In this document: positions 48,476-56,735 of the stretch, one piece after another
Layout: the number at the start of each line of letters is the position of its first letter
Numbering within the stretch: position 1 is the first letter of the stretch
Assembly (NCBI RefSeq): GCF_963678635.1
Contig: NC_087064.1
Location: 35,721,716 to 35,785,715, forward strand
Source: Symsagittifera roscoffensis
Taxonomy: Eukaryota; Xenacoelomorpha; Acoela; Convolutidae
DNA length: 64,000 nucleotides
Reading direction: 5' to 3'
Translations under genes and position numbers: made by a program
Notes under the pieces: generated by a model
What the model was told of the DNA's origin: nothing
Database searches by the model: none
What the model saw: only the letters and a program-made list of their open reading frames with translations

Positions 48476-50950
48476 TCACTCCTTTGTTTTCTTCTTTTTT
48501 CGTCGTTTAGAAGTTCTAAAACTTCTAAATTCTTCTAATTTCATCTCTTTTTTCACACTGGTCAGGATTAATGAGGCTTCAGGCAATTCGGCCCTGCCTC
48601 TCATCCTCATCGGAGCTAAGCCTAATTCCTTCCATTCCTCATCAAATCTTCCAGGCTTGGGAGTCGCGGCGTTGCTTATTCGCCTTCTCGTCGCTTGATC
48701 CGTGTATGCAAATCGTGTGTACTGTAACACGGCGGCATTTCTCCCTACAAAGTATGGATCCATCGTTCCCACGAAATTCCCTACTCTCCTTTCATTGGCT
48801 TCGAATGCTCCCAATCTAGGAGTATGTACCACGGAGACTGCTCCGAGCAACATCCTTCTTATCAGAGGGAATTCAGGGATTGCCTCCGGCAGCTTCTTGT
48901 AATCGCCCCAGTCCTTCGTCTCTTCTCTCACTTTGTGATATGCTGCAGTGAGACGAGGCACTCTGGTTATTTCACCATTCGTTTTATCATAGGGTCTCAG
49001 ATTCCAAAGCCTTGGAAACACCTCGATGTGTCCTCTTTCTACTTCTCCCATGCGATCACGGAAGTGGTCGTCAAAATTGATGACTGTCATCTCTGGCTCC
49101 AATATTTTCGCAAATAACAGATCTTCACTCATGAGCTCCCGTAATGTGTGCTGCTCACACCAGTTCAGTGTACTACCTTCCACTGCCGATATGAGGTTCA
49201 GGTGCAGTACCGACCTCCTATATGCTTCCACTTTAACGTCAGGGAACGCAAACGTGACTGCTGGTCCATAGATCACTGTCACGAACTCCGTGACTCCTCT
49301 GATCAGCGCCAAGGGATCGGTTCTCATAGCCAAGCTCAGATCAGTTAACAGTGGCATGCCTCCAACATGTCGTCTAACATCTTCCTCTCTTTCAATCGTC
49401 TCGTCTTCTCCCGTTCCAAAGCGATTTTGTTGTAAGAGATACTGGATAAGAGTGTGTCTCAGGTCTCTTATCTTGTTCCACGAGTCCGTGGATTTCTTCA
49501 TATCCAAGTTCCTCACTCTCTCTTTCATCTGCTCTGGACAACGTGCCAGTTCCATTAGTCCTCCCAAGTTTCCATGGGTAATTGCAATCATTGTCAGAAG
49601 TCCGTCTAGCCGCAGGTTCTGAATTCCATCGGTGAGCAGCATCGCCGGTCCTTTCACGAAACTCTCCGCTCCGAATGTCACGAATAAGGCTATTAATTCC
49701 ACTATCGATACTCTCACTACTGCTTGGAGGAATTCCTTTATCAAATAGTGCGAGACTTTCGGGTAAACTTTTGCCAAGAAGGACGCGGTCCATCCGGCTC
49801 CCAACCCTTCTAGCATGCTGTCTGTCCTTTCAAAGCCCTCCTGTCCTTTCATTTCCTGGGTCCAGAAGGTTTCCAGAGTAATCTGACACATTCTGTTTAC
49901 AAACTCAGCAGTCTTTTCTCCGGCATTTTCCGCCAGGCTTACCTCCTTCAACAAGTAGGCATGCATCTTCGTGATCATCACGGGGCCTTGCTCAAAAGCA
50001 TCTGCACCCAATGCCGCTACTCTAGGGTTCAGGTGTAGCCACTGGTTGGCTTCCGGCTTGGTTCTCAGAACCATCGCCTCCAGATGAGCTCTCCTCTCCA
50101 GTGAATTTTTCCTTCTTGTGTCTTCACCTGCCACTTCCATTGCTCGGAACCATAAGTCGTTGGACATTGCCGTGATCACTCGATGGTCGTCGTCTATTCC
50201 CGGTTTCAGTTTGAGTTGTCGACTGAAATTGGACAGTTCCAACCCCAGCACTTCGTCCAACACTAACATGTGTAGCGCGTGGTCCTTGAATCCTCTCATC
50301 GCGTTTGAGATATCTGACCATACTGCAGGCAGTTCAGCCTTAAGTGGCATCAGGTTCTCCATTTCTATCAGGCGATTCGGGGCTGATATGATCACATCGT
50401 ATTTTCCTTCCGAGAGTAAGACCACAATTGCATACCCGAATTTCAGTCCATCCGGGAGATGTGCATATCCCGGAGACAACGCGAATACTACTCTCAATGC
50501 CACTTTATTGAATGACCCCTCCTTCGTCGCATCCACCACTTCACCCATCGACTCAAGGATGTCTTTTATCGCTGGCCATACAGCGTTCTCTGCTGTTGTA
50601 GGATCTCTGAGTCTGCTCAGAAAACCTCTACTGTGTAGATGGTCATTGATGCCAGCAAACACAATCGTAATTGGATTCATGTCCATCTGCCTTTGTACCC
50701 CTATAGCCAAAGATACTGATTGCAGTAGGTCCAGGTCGACCGCTGCCAACATTATGACGTCCGGCCAAAACAAAGACTTAGAAGTGTACACGAACTCTGA
50801 ATTCGCTACTACCATAATCTTGGCCTTCCTCATCTCTGCTTTGTCATAGGCGGCGAAGATGGTTTCATCTATCTTTATCGCTGTCAATCCGCCATATCTC
50901 TGGGCATCACCATCTTGGTTCACTAGTTTTGGGTACACTCTTTCCTTCAC
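48476..50950 (-). CDS. Unknown 824-aa ORF of the retrotransposon
   Basis: I do not recognise this protein as a named family. It is long, continuous and of globular composition, ending in a strongly basic tail (SKRRKKKKTKE, residues about 814-824) that could be a nuclear-localisation or RNA-binding signal. No signal peptide is seen; residues about 420-450 are hydrophobic but not a clear membrane helix. Near the N-terminus, TIVFAGIND (residues 95-103) looks like the block III (G-x-N-D) of SGNH hydrolases and DGLKF (167-171) like block V with His replaced by Lys. No GDS motif precedes them, so it may contain a dead SGNH-like fold. The frame is entered at a GTG and overlaps the end of the preceding frame, so it is most likely the continuation of the upstream ORF after a frameshift, not an independent gene. 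Confidence 0.7.
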   Translation of the reverse strand: MKERVYPKLVNQDGDAQRYGGLTAIKIDETIFAAYDKAEMRKAKIMVVANSEFVYTSKSLFWPDVIMLAAVDLDLLQSVSLAIGVQRQMDMNPITIVFAGINDHLHSRGFLSRLRDPTTAENAVWPAIKDILESMGEVVDATKEGSFNKVALRVVFALSPGYAHLPDGLKFGYAIVVLLSEGKYDVIISAPNRLIEMENLMPLKAELPAVWSDISNAMRGFKDHALHMLVLDEVLGLELSNFSRQLKLKPGIDDDHRVITAMSNDLWFRAMEVAGEDTRRKNSLERRAHLEAMVLRTKPEANQWLHLNPRVAALGADAFEQGPVMITKMHAYLLKEVSLAENAGEKTAEFVNRMCQITLETFWTQEMKGQEGFERTDSMLEGLGAGWTASFLAKVYPKVSHYLIKEFLQAVVRVSIVELIALFVTFGAESFVKGPAMLLTDGIQNLRLDGLLTMIAITHGNLGGLMELARCPEQMKERVRNLDMKKSTDSWNKIRDLRHTLIQYLLQQNRFGTGEDETIEREEDVRRHVGGMPLLTDLSLAMRTDPLALIRGVTEFVTVIYGPAVTFAFPDVKVEAYRRSVLHLNLISAVEGSTLNWCEQHTLRELMSEDLLFAKILEPEMTVINFDDHFRDRMGEVERGHIEVFPRLWNLRPYDKTNGEITRVPRLTAAYHKVREETKDWGDYKKLPEAIPEFPLIRRMLLGAVSVVHTPRLGAFEANERRVGNFVGTMDPYFVGRNAAVLQYTRFAYTDQATRRRISNAATPKPGRFDEEWKELGLAPMRMRGRAELPEASLILTSVKKEMKLEEFRSFRTSKRRKKKKTKE

Positions 50951-51291
50951 ATGACCCGGGGTGTCGTCAGCTGCCTGAATATCTTCACGTGTTGTCCAAT
51001 CGGCGCTCTCGTCGTCAGGAATCTTCCTGGTCTCTCTTCACGATTCCCCTCATCATGGTTCAACCTCACATCTTGCAACGGTCTCGCATTCACTGGTCCC
51101 ATCGTGTTGTTAGAGGGCAGTCCCTCCAAGTCAGCAAATCTCAAGGCCGTCGTGGAGCTGAAATTTATGCTAGCGGCTATCAACCAGTCTACGCCGGTTA
51201 TCGAGTACAATCTGCTGACGGATAGCATCGCTCCATTCAGCATCCTCCTTGCATCTTCGATGAAGCTTACTCTCTGGAGATCCAGCTTCAT
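50947..51291 (-). pseudogene. Frame remnant linking the SGNH ORF to the 824-aa ORF
   Basis: 114 codons from the first ATG, in the same frame as the 689-aa ORF and separated from it only by the TGA at 51337-51339; the frame is open from just after that TGA. It starts MKLDLQRVSFIEDARRML, is soluble in character and has no recognised domain. It ends at TGA 50947-50949, overlapping the start of the 824-codon frame. The arrangement suggests one former ORF of about 1640 codons broken by one stop and one frameshift in this copy. Confidence 0.6.
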
Positions 51292-51336
51292 TAGTTCGTC
51301 TTTGTATATATGCCAGGGAGACGGTATGGGTCGCGA

Positions 51337-53406
51337 TCACATCAATGAGCCTCTGCTCGGTCTCTCCTCTCGACTGGTACTCGTCGTCTCCGATCTAGTG
51401 TCCGATCTAGATGTGCCTGCTGTCTCTTCGATTTGGTTGACAGGTCCTATTCTTCTCCTAGGATGAATAGTCCTCCTCATCGGTGCTTCTCCCAATCGAT
51501 CCTGTACGTCTGTTCTTCGACCTGGTTCGCTGGAGCTTTGTTGCCTGTAGTTCGTGACGGCCGGGACCGTACCCAAGCGTGTTTCCAAGCTAGGAGGCAC
51601 AAAGGTGGTAATCACCGCGTCACTCACTGTTCCTTCTTCCTTCAGCACTCCTGTGTCAAAGAGTTCTGCTTCCAGCTCGTCCAACCGCTCTTGGAAGACT
51701 CGATTCAACCAAGCTTGTCCTTCGATACTGTCGAAGTGGATGCCGTCCGTGGTCAGTCTGGCCTGATCCATGGCTCTCAACTCATGTTCGATGTCCATGA
51801 GGATCATTCTTCCGGCGTTTCGACTTGCTAGGTTCCTCAAGATGTTGTTCCATCTTACGACTCCCTCGTTGTGCCTTCTTCCTGAGGCTGTCAGGCTTCT
51901 CGTGTTCATGGGCACAGTGCAAACGGTCAGAACCGCGCAACTGAATTTCTGCCAGAGGGTAGTAAACAAACACACCATCATTGACTCCCATAGTGCTTCC
52001 TGCTCGTCAGAACCTCTGAAGATGTCATTCGTCCCAACTAAGATCATCACATTGGGAATCCTCCCTGGATTCATCAGTTCCACCATCTGATATAATTGGG
52101 CTATCGTCGCTCCTCCAAAGGCCATCACCGTGGTGACCCACGAGGTCCTCAAATTTGACAGCACTCTGACCAAGCTGTCTCCCAGTATCAGATGAGATGT
52201 CCCGAGTGGTGGTTGCTGCAGGTTCACAGCTGGGCTCCAGGTAGCTCGATTGAAGCAGGCCCTCGGATCTGTCTCCGGAACTCCCGTGAAATTATATTTC
52301 AATTGATTATTCTTCTGCACGTCTATTATGCGAGACACTTTCTTCGCTGGCATCTTTCGTATTTTCCTCTCTGGGATTCTCGAGCTCCCCATGAGTGGTG
52401 TCAGGTTACTTATCCCTTGTCTGATCACGGTCTGGGAGAGTTGTACTCTGCCCGTATCGTCAATCGTTCCATAGGGTGCAGTCACCCCTGAACCTGGCGC
52501 ATTCTTGTTAGCGACTAGTCGTCCAGCTGTCTCTATCAGTTTCCTCACTGTCTGTTCTACGACGGGATCACCCAAGGTGTCGCTAGGATCCGGGATCGTT
52601 ACTCGATTCGTCTCTGCTGGGAGCCGTGTCTCCGTTGTTTGACTCATTTCTCGAGGCGTCAAGAGCTCCATCGGGGACTGCCCACGAGGAATATCCCTTG
52701 CAGGTATCACTTTCTCCACGGCCGTTGTCAACGCCACCTGCTCCGATCGCTCTTTGTATTCCTGCCTCAAGCGCTCAATCTCTTGACCCTGCTTTTTGTT
52801 GCAGTCTTCAAACAACTTTCTCCACATGTCCCGATCTTCCTCCATCTGGAGCATGCTTCTGGTCATCTCGTCCAGCTCCTTCTTTGTACTTTTCAGCGCA
52901 TCGTTCATCTCATCCAGATCTTGCATGGTTTGGTTCGTCTGAACCTTCTGTGCTACTTTCGCCCTTTTTGGTGGCACAGCTGCTCTCAGTGGTGAACCAG
53001 ACAAGGTCGCCTCGCTGTTCATCTCCCGATGCATTCTCGTCAGCCCAGGTTTGGACTTGAAGGGCATTGGCATCTCACCTGGTTGGTAAGTCCTAGAACT
53101 TCCCAATCCAGGCTCATTCGCCAAGTCACTCCCTGAGAGAGCCCCGTTTCTCCACCTCATCACTCTCATGTTCGGGCGGTCTAGTACTCCTCTTTCTCCA
53201 TATGCTGCCATCAACAGGACTTCCGTGGGGCGGTCCCCACGGTTGTCGTGCCCCAAGATGTTGATCAGGGCGGTCAGCAACATGACTACCTCTGGATCCT
53301 CCAGAGCAAAGTCTCGATCGATCAGCCGACGATAGATCGCATCTATCATCGGTCCTACATATGCCTCTGCCAGGTCCATCAAGTCATCCAAGTTGAAGTT
53401 GTCCAT
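51337..53406 (-). CDS. Retrotransposon ORF with coiled coil and SGNH (GDSL) hydrolase domain
   Basis: 689 aa. Residues 1-150: acidic then Pro-rich, unknown. Residues about 155-220: heptad-like charged coiled coil. Residues about 400-580: SGNH hydrolase with all four blocks: GDSL (Ser411), Gly431 in AFGGATI, Gly458-Thr-Asn460-Asp in ILVGTND, and Asp554-Gly-Ile-His557. The catalytic Ser, Asp and His and the oxyanion Gly and Asn are all present, so an active esterase or acylhydrolase is plausible. The C-terminal 100 residues are Ser/Arg/Thr-rich. GDSL/SGNH domains are known in ORF1 of CR1-like LINEs and as extra ORFs in some LTR elements of bdelloid rotifers; the substrate is unknown in all. Separated from pol by 398 bp, so it needs its own transcript, splicing or reinitiation. 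The frame stays open after its TGA. Confidence 0.85.
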   Translation of the reverse strand: MDNFNLDDLMDLAEAYVGPMIDAIYRRLIDRDFALEDPEVVMLLTALINILGHDNRGDRPTEVLLMAAYGERGVLDRPNMRVMRWRNGALSGSDLANEPGLGSSRTYQPGEMPMPFKSKPGLTRMHREMNSEATLSGSPLRAAVPPKRAKVAQKVQTNQTMQDLDEMNDALKSTKKELDEMTRSMLQMEEDRDMWRKLFEDCNKKQGQEIERLRQEYKERSEQVALTTAVEKVIPARDIPRGQSPMELLTPREMSQTTETRLPAETNRVTIPDPSDTLGDPVVEQTVRKLIETAGRLVANKNAPGSGVTAPYGTIDDTGRVQLSQTVIRQGISNLTPLMGSSRIPERKIRKMPAKKVSRIIDVQKNNQLKYNFTGVPETDPRACFNRATWSPAVNLQQPPLGTSHLILGDSLVRVLSNLRTSWVTTVMAFGGATIAQLYQMVELMNPGRIPNVMILVGTNDIFRGSDEQEALWESMMVCLFTTLWQKFSCAVLTVCTVPMNTRSLTASGRRHNEGVVRWNNILRNLASRNAGRMILMDIEHELRAMDQARLTTDGIHFDSIEGQAWLNRVFQERLDELEAELFDTGVLKEEGTVSDAVITTFVPPSLETRLGTVPAVTNYRQQSSSEPGRRTDVQDRLGEAPMRRTIHPRRRIGPVNQIEETAGTSRSDTRSETTSTSREERPSRGSLM
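51667..52209 (-). other. SGNH hydrolase domain
   Basis: Residues 400-580 of the 689-aa ORF. Distances between blocks (Ser411, Gly431, Asn460, Asp554/His557) fit the family of single-domain SGNH hydrolases related to those found in retroelements. Confidence 0.85.
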
Positions 53407-53804
53407 TCTATTCTTTCAAGTTTGATTTGATTCGATTCGATATTTGACTCAAGTGAGTTATTAAATGATCAATCAGGATCTAGAAAAGAAGTCACAAATA
53501 TCACACTTGTCTGTTTCACCTTAACATATATCGTTAAAATTTGCTTAAAAACAGTTCAGATAAAAAGATATTTATCCTAAAATTTATTGAAATTAATTGG
53601 TTTCTAAAATTTTGGAATTCGACCTAAGATTGGACAGTCCAAACTTTGGATCTATTCCCAAGATCGTCATTTAGTTGTTCATGGTCACTAACCCCTACTT
53701 ACCCATGATCTTAATAACCTAACACATAACATAACATAACATAACACACATTTCACATATTACATACAACTTAGTCTTTGGCCTAACACTCTCTCGCACA
53801 TCAC
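53407..53804. other. Spacer between pol and the SGNH ORF
   Basis: AT-rich, non-coding, 398 bp. It includes a short (CATAA)n microsatellite at about 53715-53742. A promoter, splice acceptor or internal entry site for the downstream ORF could lie here, but none is recognisable. Confidence 0.5.
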
Positions 53805-56735
53805 TCAGCCTATACTTAAGTAATATTTCTTATGTAGGTATACTTGTAAGTTCGTATCAGAGAATATCACGTGTACAAGCGCGTACAATTCCCGAGGATG
53901 CAGTCTTCCTCTGTTTGGATCGTACACTGGAAGCGAGAGCTCCTTCACGTCCATTTCGACAAGGAAGTCCCTCAGCCTCGTCAAAGACAAGACTAGGTTC
54001 TCTGGGTCCACGTGCTGCTTCTCCGTCGCCCTCGTTACCAAGAAGCACAAGTGTTTTCCCGGTATCTGCGACGCCGCCGGAGGTAAGGCTGCCACGCCCC
54101 CTATCCCTGTTCTTTGCTTCCAAAGGAATTCCACGTTTTTGTATTCTCTCTTAAAATCTGCCGCTAACGCTGTCCTAAAACTCATGTCTGCTGTGATTGC
54201 TATCGCACATGTTCTATTTGTGAGTATGAAATCACTGTCTGTTAGTATTATGTTACTTGAATATTCATTTGGTAAGTTAAAATATGACTCAACTACCCTG
54301 CCTATGTCAGGTTTCTTAGGCTCTTCGCCTGTTTCTGCTTCTAAGTCTCCTGTTTCTCTTGCTATTCTTAATTTTTTTATTATCAAGTTTTCAGTGTGGG
54401 TAAGTCCTACCCCCACTCCCCGGACAAAAGTATCCGTCGACGTCCCCGTCGATCGCATACCGGGTATCAAGTCAAGGTTAGAAGCTGGGATGAGTAGTCG
54501 TCCTTCCTGGGCAGCCCAGGAAGGATCATCTCGTTCGGTCTTGATGTATTTCATGCTTTCACGATCTACGTCTTGAATTGTGACGCTGGTCTCCTCTGGA
54601 TCCGAGGTCGCTTCATTCAGCCACTCTAAGACACGCAGGTTCGTCAAGTCTTGTTCATATGACTGCTGTTGCTCGTCGTCGAATTCTACCTCGGGTTTCG
54701 ACCAGTCGTCAACCCACTCATCGTCGTGATCATCGACTATGTCAATGTCTTGTGACACAGTTATTTCCTCTAGACCCACTACTTCCTCCACTATCTTCTT
54801 TAGATCTATCCTATCCACTACAAAGTCGTCACCGTAAGGATTGTATTTCTTTCTTGGTCTCATTCCGTCCTTCTGACGAGTCTGTATGGTGAACGGAAGA
54901 TCCGGTTCCAAGTTCTTGGGAACCTCTATCTGTTCGGGATCCTGCCAATCTTCCTCTGCGTAGGGTAAGGTTTCATCGTCCGCTTCGATCTGTTCGTTTG
55001 GATCCAGGTCCAGCGGTGTATCCGTACCTTCCTCTACGACTTCGTTTCCATCGTTCTTCTCCCTGGTGCCTTTTTCATTGACCTCACAAGCAGGATCCAT
55101 CATTAGATAATCCCCTTCTTCCATGTCTGCAGGTATACACCAGTCTTCTGTCGATGGATTGTGTGGCTTTATATTCTCGTAGTGGGCGGCTCGGCCAGTA
55201 CTCAGTCTATAAAAGCGTCCCTCCTGATGCACCTCTGTAATCATGAAGGGTCCCCTCCATTTTTTTAGGAGGTTTTTTGTCCCTTTCGGTGGTATAACGT
55301 TCTGGAATACCCATACGTAGTCTCCCACCGAGTAAACCTTTGCACCAGCTGCTTTCTTGTCGAATCTTTTCCTCTGCCTTGCCTGTGCCTGCTGAGTGTT
55401 TCGTCTACACAAATCGTTCAGCTCCTGTTGGCGTCTGATCACATCCCTCACGTAGACCTGTGGGGACGTTTTCTTTCCCTCATATTCTGGGTAGAAGAAG
55501 GTTAAGGGTAAAGACTTTTCGTGTCCAGTTAGCATCATGTGTGGACTGACTCCAGTGGTGGAGTGTTGCGTGCTGTTATATGCTTCCATCACCTGTGGAA
55601 GGTATCTGTCCCAATCGGTCATGTACCTGGAACAATATACTCTCAGCATCGACACTAACGTCCTGTTCTGTCTTTCCACTAAGCCATTCGTCTGAGGGTG
55701 GTATGTCGTGGAGTGAGCCTGAGCGACCTGTGAGCGTCTCATAAGCTCTTTCGTAAGCTCTCCTACGAAAGCTGTTCCATTATCCGATTGAAACGTCATC
55801 GGACAACCATGTCTTGCTATCCACGTATTGATCAGGTGGTCGCATGTCTCTTCCGCCGAGGCAGTTATGCAGGGCACGGCCTCTGCATACTTCGTGAAAT
55901 GATCTATCATGACCAGCACCTGATTATAACCATTGTCTGTCATGCATATCTTTTGGTGATCTATTTGCACCACCTCGTTGAATTCAGACGACTCGATCGA
56001 TTGTAAAGGAAATCGCAACTTCCTTGGATCCTTGACCTGATGGCATGACAGACATGCTGTTACCCATTTCTCGCATGCCTTTTTCATCCCAGGCCACTCA
56101 AAGCGCTTCAGGATCCTCTGATATACTTTGTCGATCCCCTGATGGCCCATCTGATCATGTGACCTGAATAATAGTTCTGTCTGATAGAGTTGCGGTAACA
56201 CTATCGCGTTATACTTGTATAGGAATCTGTCTTCCTCTCTTCTTTTGCAAGCCACGATCCCGTCCTTGTTCAAATATAACCTCCCTTCCTTCTGCATGAA
56301 GTATTGTCTCAGGATGCGATAACTATCCTCCTCGAGGTCCCCTTTATCCGGAGAACCATTCTCGATCCACCTTTTCAGGTTGCTTGTCATGCGATCATTT
56401 CTTTGCGCTCTTAGAAGGTCCGAGAGTCTGTATCTCGCCTTCAAGTATGTCTTCATGACCCTCATCTGACTATTCAGCTCGTTGGGCTGATGTGTGTCTT
56501 CTTCCATCTTAACGCACCAAATCTTCCTCAACGGTTGTGTTTCTTGTTCAAACGGCTGAAGATCAGTCCTGACTACCTCTTTCTGCGGCAACAGGCTTAT
56601 CGAACGTTTCGATACCGCTATCGTTTCTAAGTCATCCGCTGCGTTATCAAAGACTCTTTCGCTTGGTATTAGGTAGCGATCACTGTCAGGATCCTGGTAC
56701 ACCTCTCTGTCCAGGTCCCTTGCCCGAGTTTCCAC
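53805..56735 (-). CDS. Integrase with C-terminal macrodomain
   Basis: 976 aa. Residues about 190-232: zinc-binding H2C2 (His193, His198, Cys228, Cys231). Residues about 250-360: catalytic core with Asp259, Asp318 and Glu354 (35 residues between the last two; motifs QIDH, QSDNGTAF, HPQTNGLVERQNRTL). Residues about 470-525: GPY/F module (KKWRGPFMITEV). Residues 530-825: acidic, low-complexity extension. Residues 828-976: a macrodomain of OARD1/TARG1 type, recognised by CAIAITADMSFRTALAADFK, a GGVAAL turn, CFLVTR, a PENL...SLTRLRDFL helix, ELSLPV and a final YALVHVIF helix and strand. The integrase residues are intact, so this part could be active. The frame begins at a GTG; upstream residues come from the 351-codon frame after a one-base shift near 56700, so the start is not a real initiation site. 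Confidence 0.9.
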   Translation of the reverse strand: METRARDLDREVYQDPDSDRYLIPSERVFDNAADDLETIAVSKRSISLLPQKEVVRTDLQPFEQETQPLRKIWCVKMEEDTHQPNELNSQMRVMKTYLKARYRLSDLLRAQRNDRMTSNLKRWIENGSPDKGDLEEDSYRILRQYFMQKEGRLYLNKDGIVACKRREEDRFLYKYNAIVLPQLYQTELLFRSHDQMGHQGIDKVYQRILKRFEWPGMKKACEKWVTACLSCHQVKDPRKLRFPLQSIESSEFNEVVQIDHQKICMTDNGYNQVLVMIDHFTKYAEAVPCITASAEETCDHLINTWIARHGCPMTFQSDNGTAFVGELTKELMRRSQVAQAHSTTYHPQTNGLVERQNRTLVSMLRVYCSRYMTDWDRYLPQVMEAYNSTQHSTTGVSPHMMLTGHEKSLPLTFFYPEYEGKKTSPQVYVRDVIRRQQELNDLCRRNTQQAQARQRKRFDKKAAGAKVYSVGDYVWVFQNVIPPKGTKNLLKKWRGPFMITEVHQEGRFYRLSTGRAAHYENIKPHNPSTEDWCIPADMEEGDYLMMDPACEVNEKGTREKNDGNEVVEEGTDTPLDLDPNEQIEADDETLPYAEEDWQDPEQIEVPKNLEPDLPFTIQTRQKDGMRPRKKYNPYGDDFVVDRIDLKKIVEEVVGLEEITVSQDIDIVDDHDDEWVDDWSKPEVEFDDEQQQSYEQDLTNLRVLEWLNEATSDPEETSVTIQDVDRESMKYIKTERDDPSWAAQEGRLLIPASNLDLIPGMRSTGTSTDTFVRGVGVGLTHTENLIIKKLRIARETGDLEAETGEEPKKPDIGRVVESYFNLPNEYSSNIILTDSDFILTNRTCAIAITADMSFRTALAADFKREYKNVEFLWKQRTGIGGVAALPPAASQIPGKHLCFLVTRATEKQHVDPENLVLSLTRLRDFLVEMDVKELSLPVYDPNRGRLHPRELYALVHVIFSDTNLQVYLHKKYYLSIG
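53808..54254 (-). other. Macrodomain (OARD1/TARG1-like) fused to integrase
   Basis: About 149 residues at the very C-terminus, the same length and order of elements as the OARD1 fold. OARD1 removes ADP-ribose from proteins using a lysine after the ITK strand and an aspartate in the glycine-rich loop. In my by-eye alignment these positions are Arg902 and Gly943, and the loop reads YDPNRGR, so hydrolase activity is doubtful; ADP-ribose binding may remain. Confidence 0.75.

Noticed and set aside
50118-50849. 243-codon plus-strand frame
   Set aside because: Antisense shadow of the 824-aa ORF; Ser/Ile-rich composition follows from the coding strand. The same holds for other plus-strand frames between 48.5 and 63.2 kb.
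48476-50950. Envelope gene for the retrotransposon
   Set aside because: No signal peptide, no clear transmembrane anchor, no cysteine pattern or furin-like site; the 3' ORFs look soluble.
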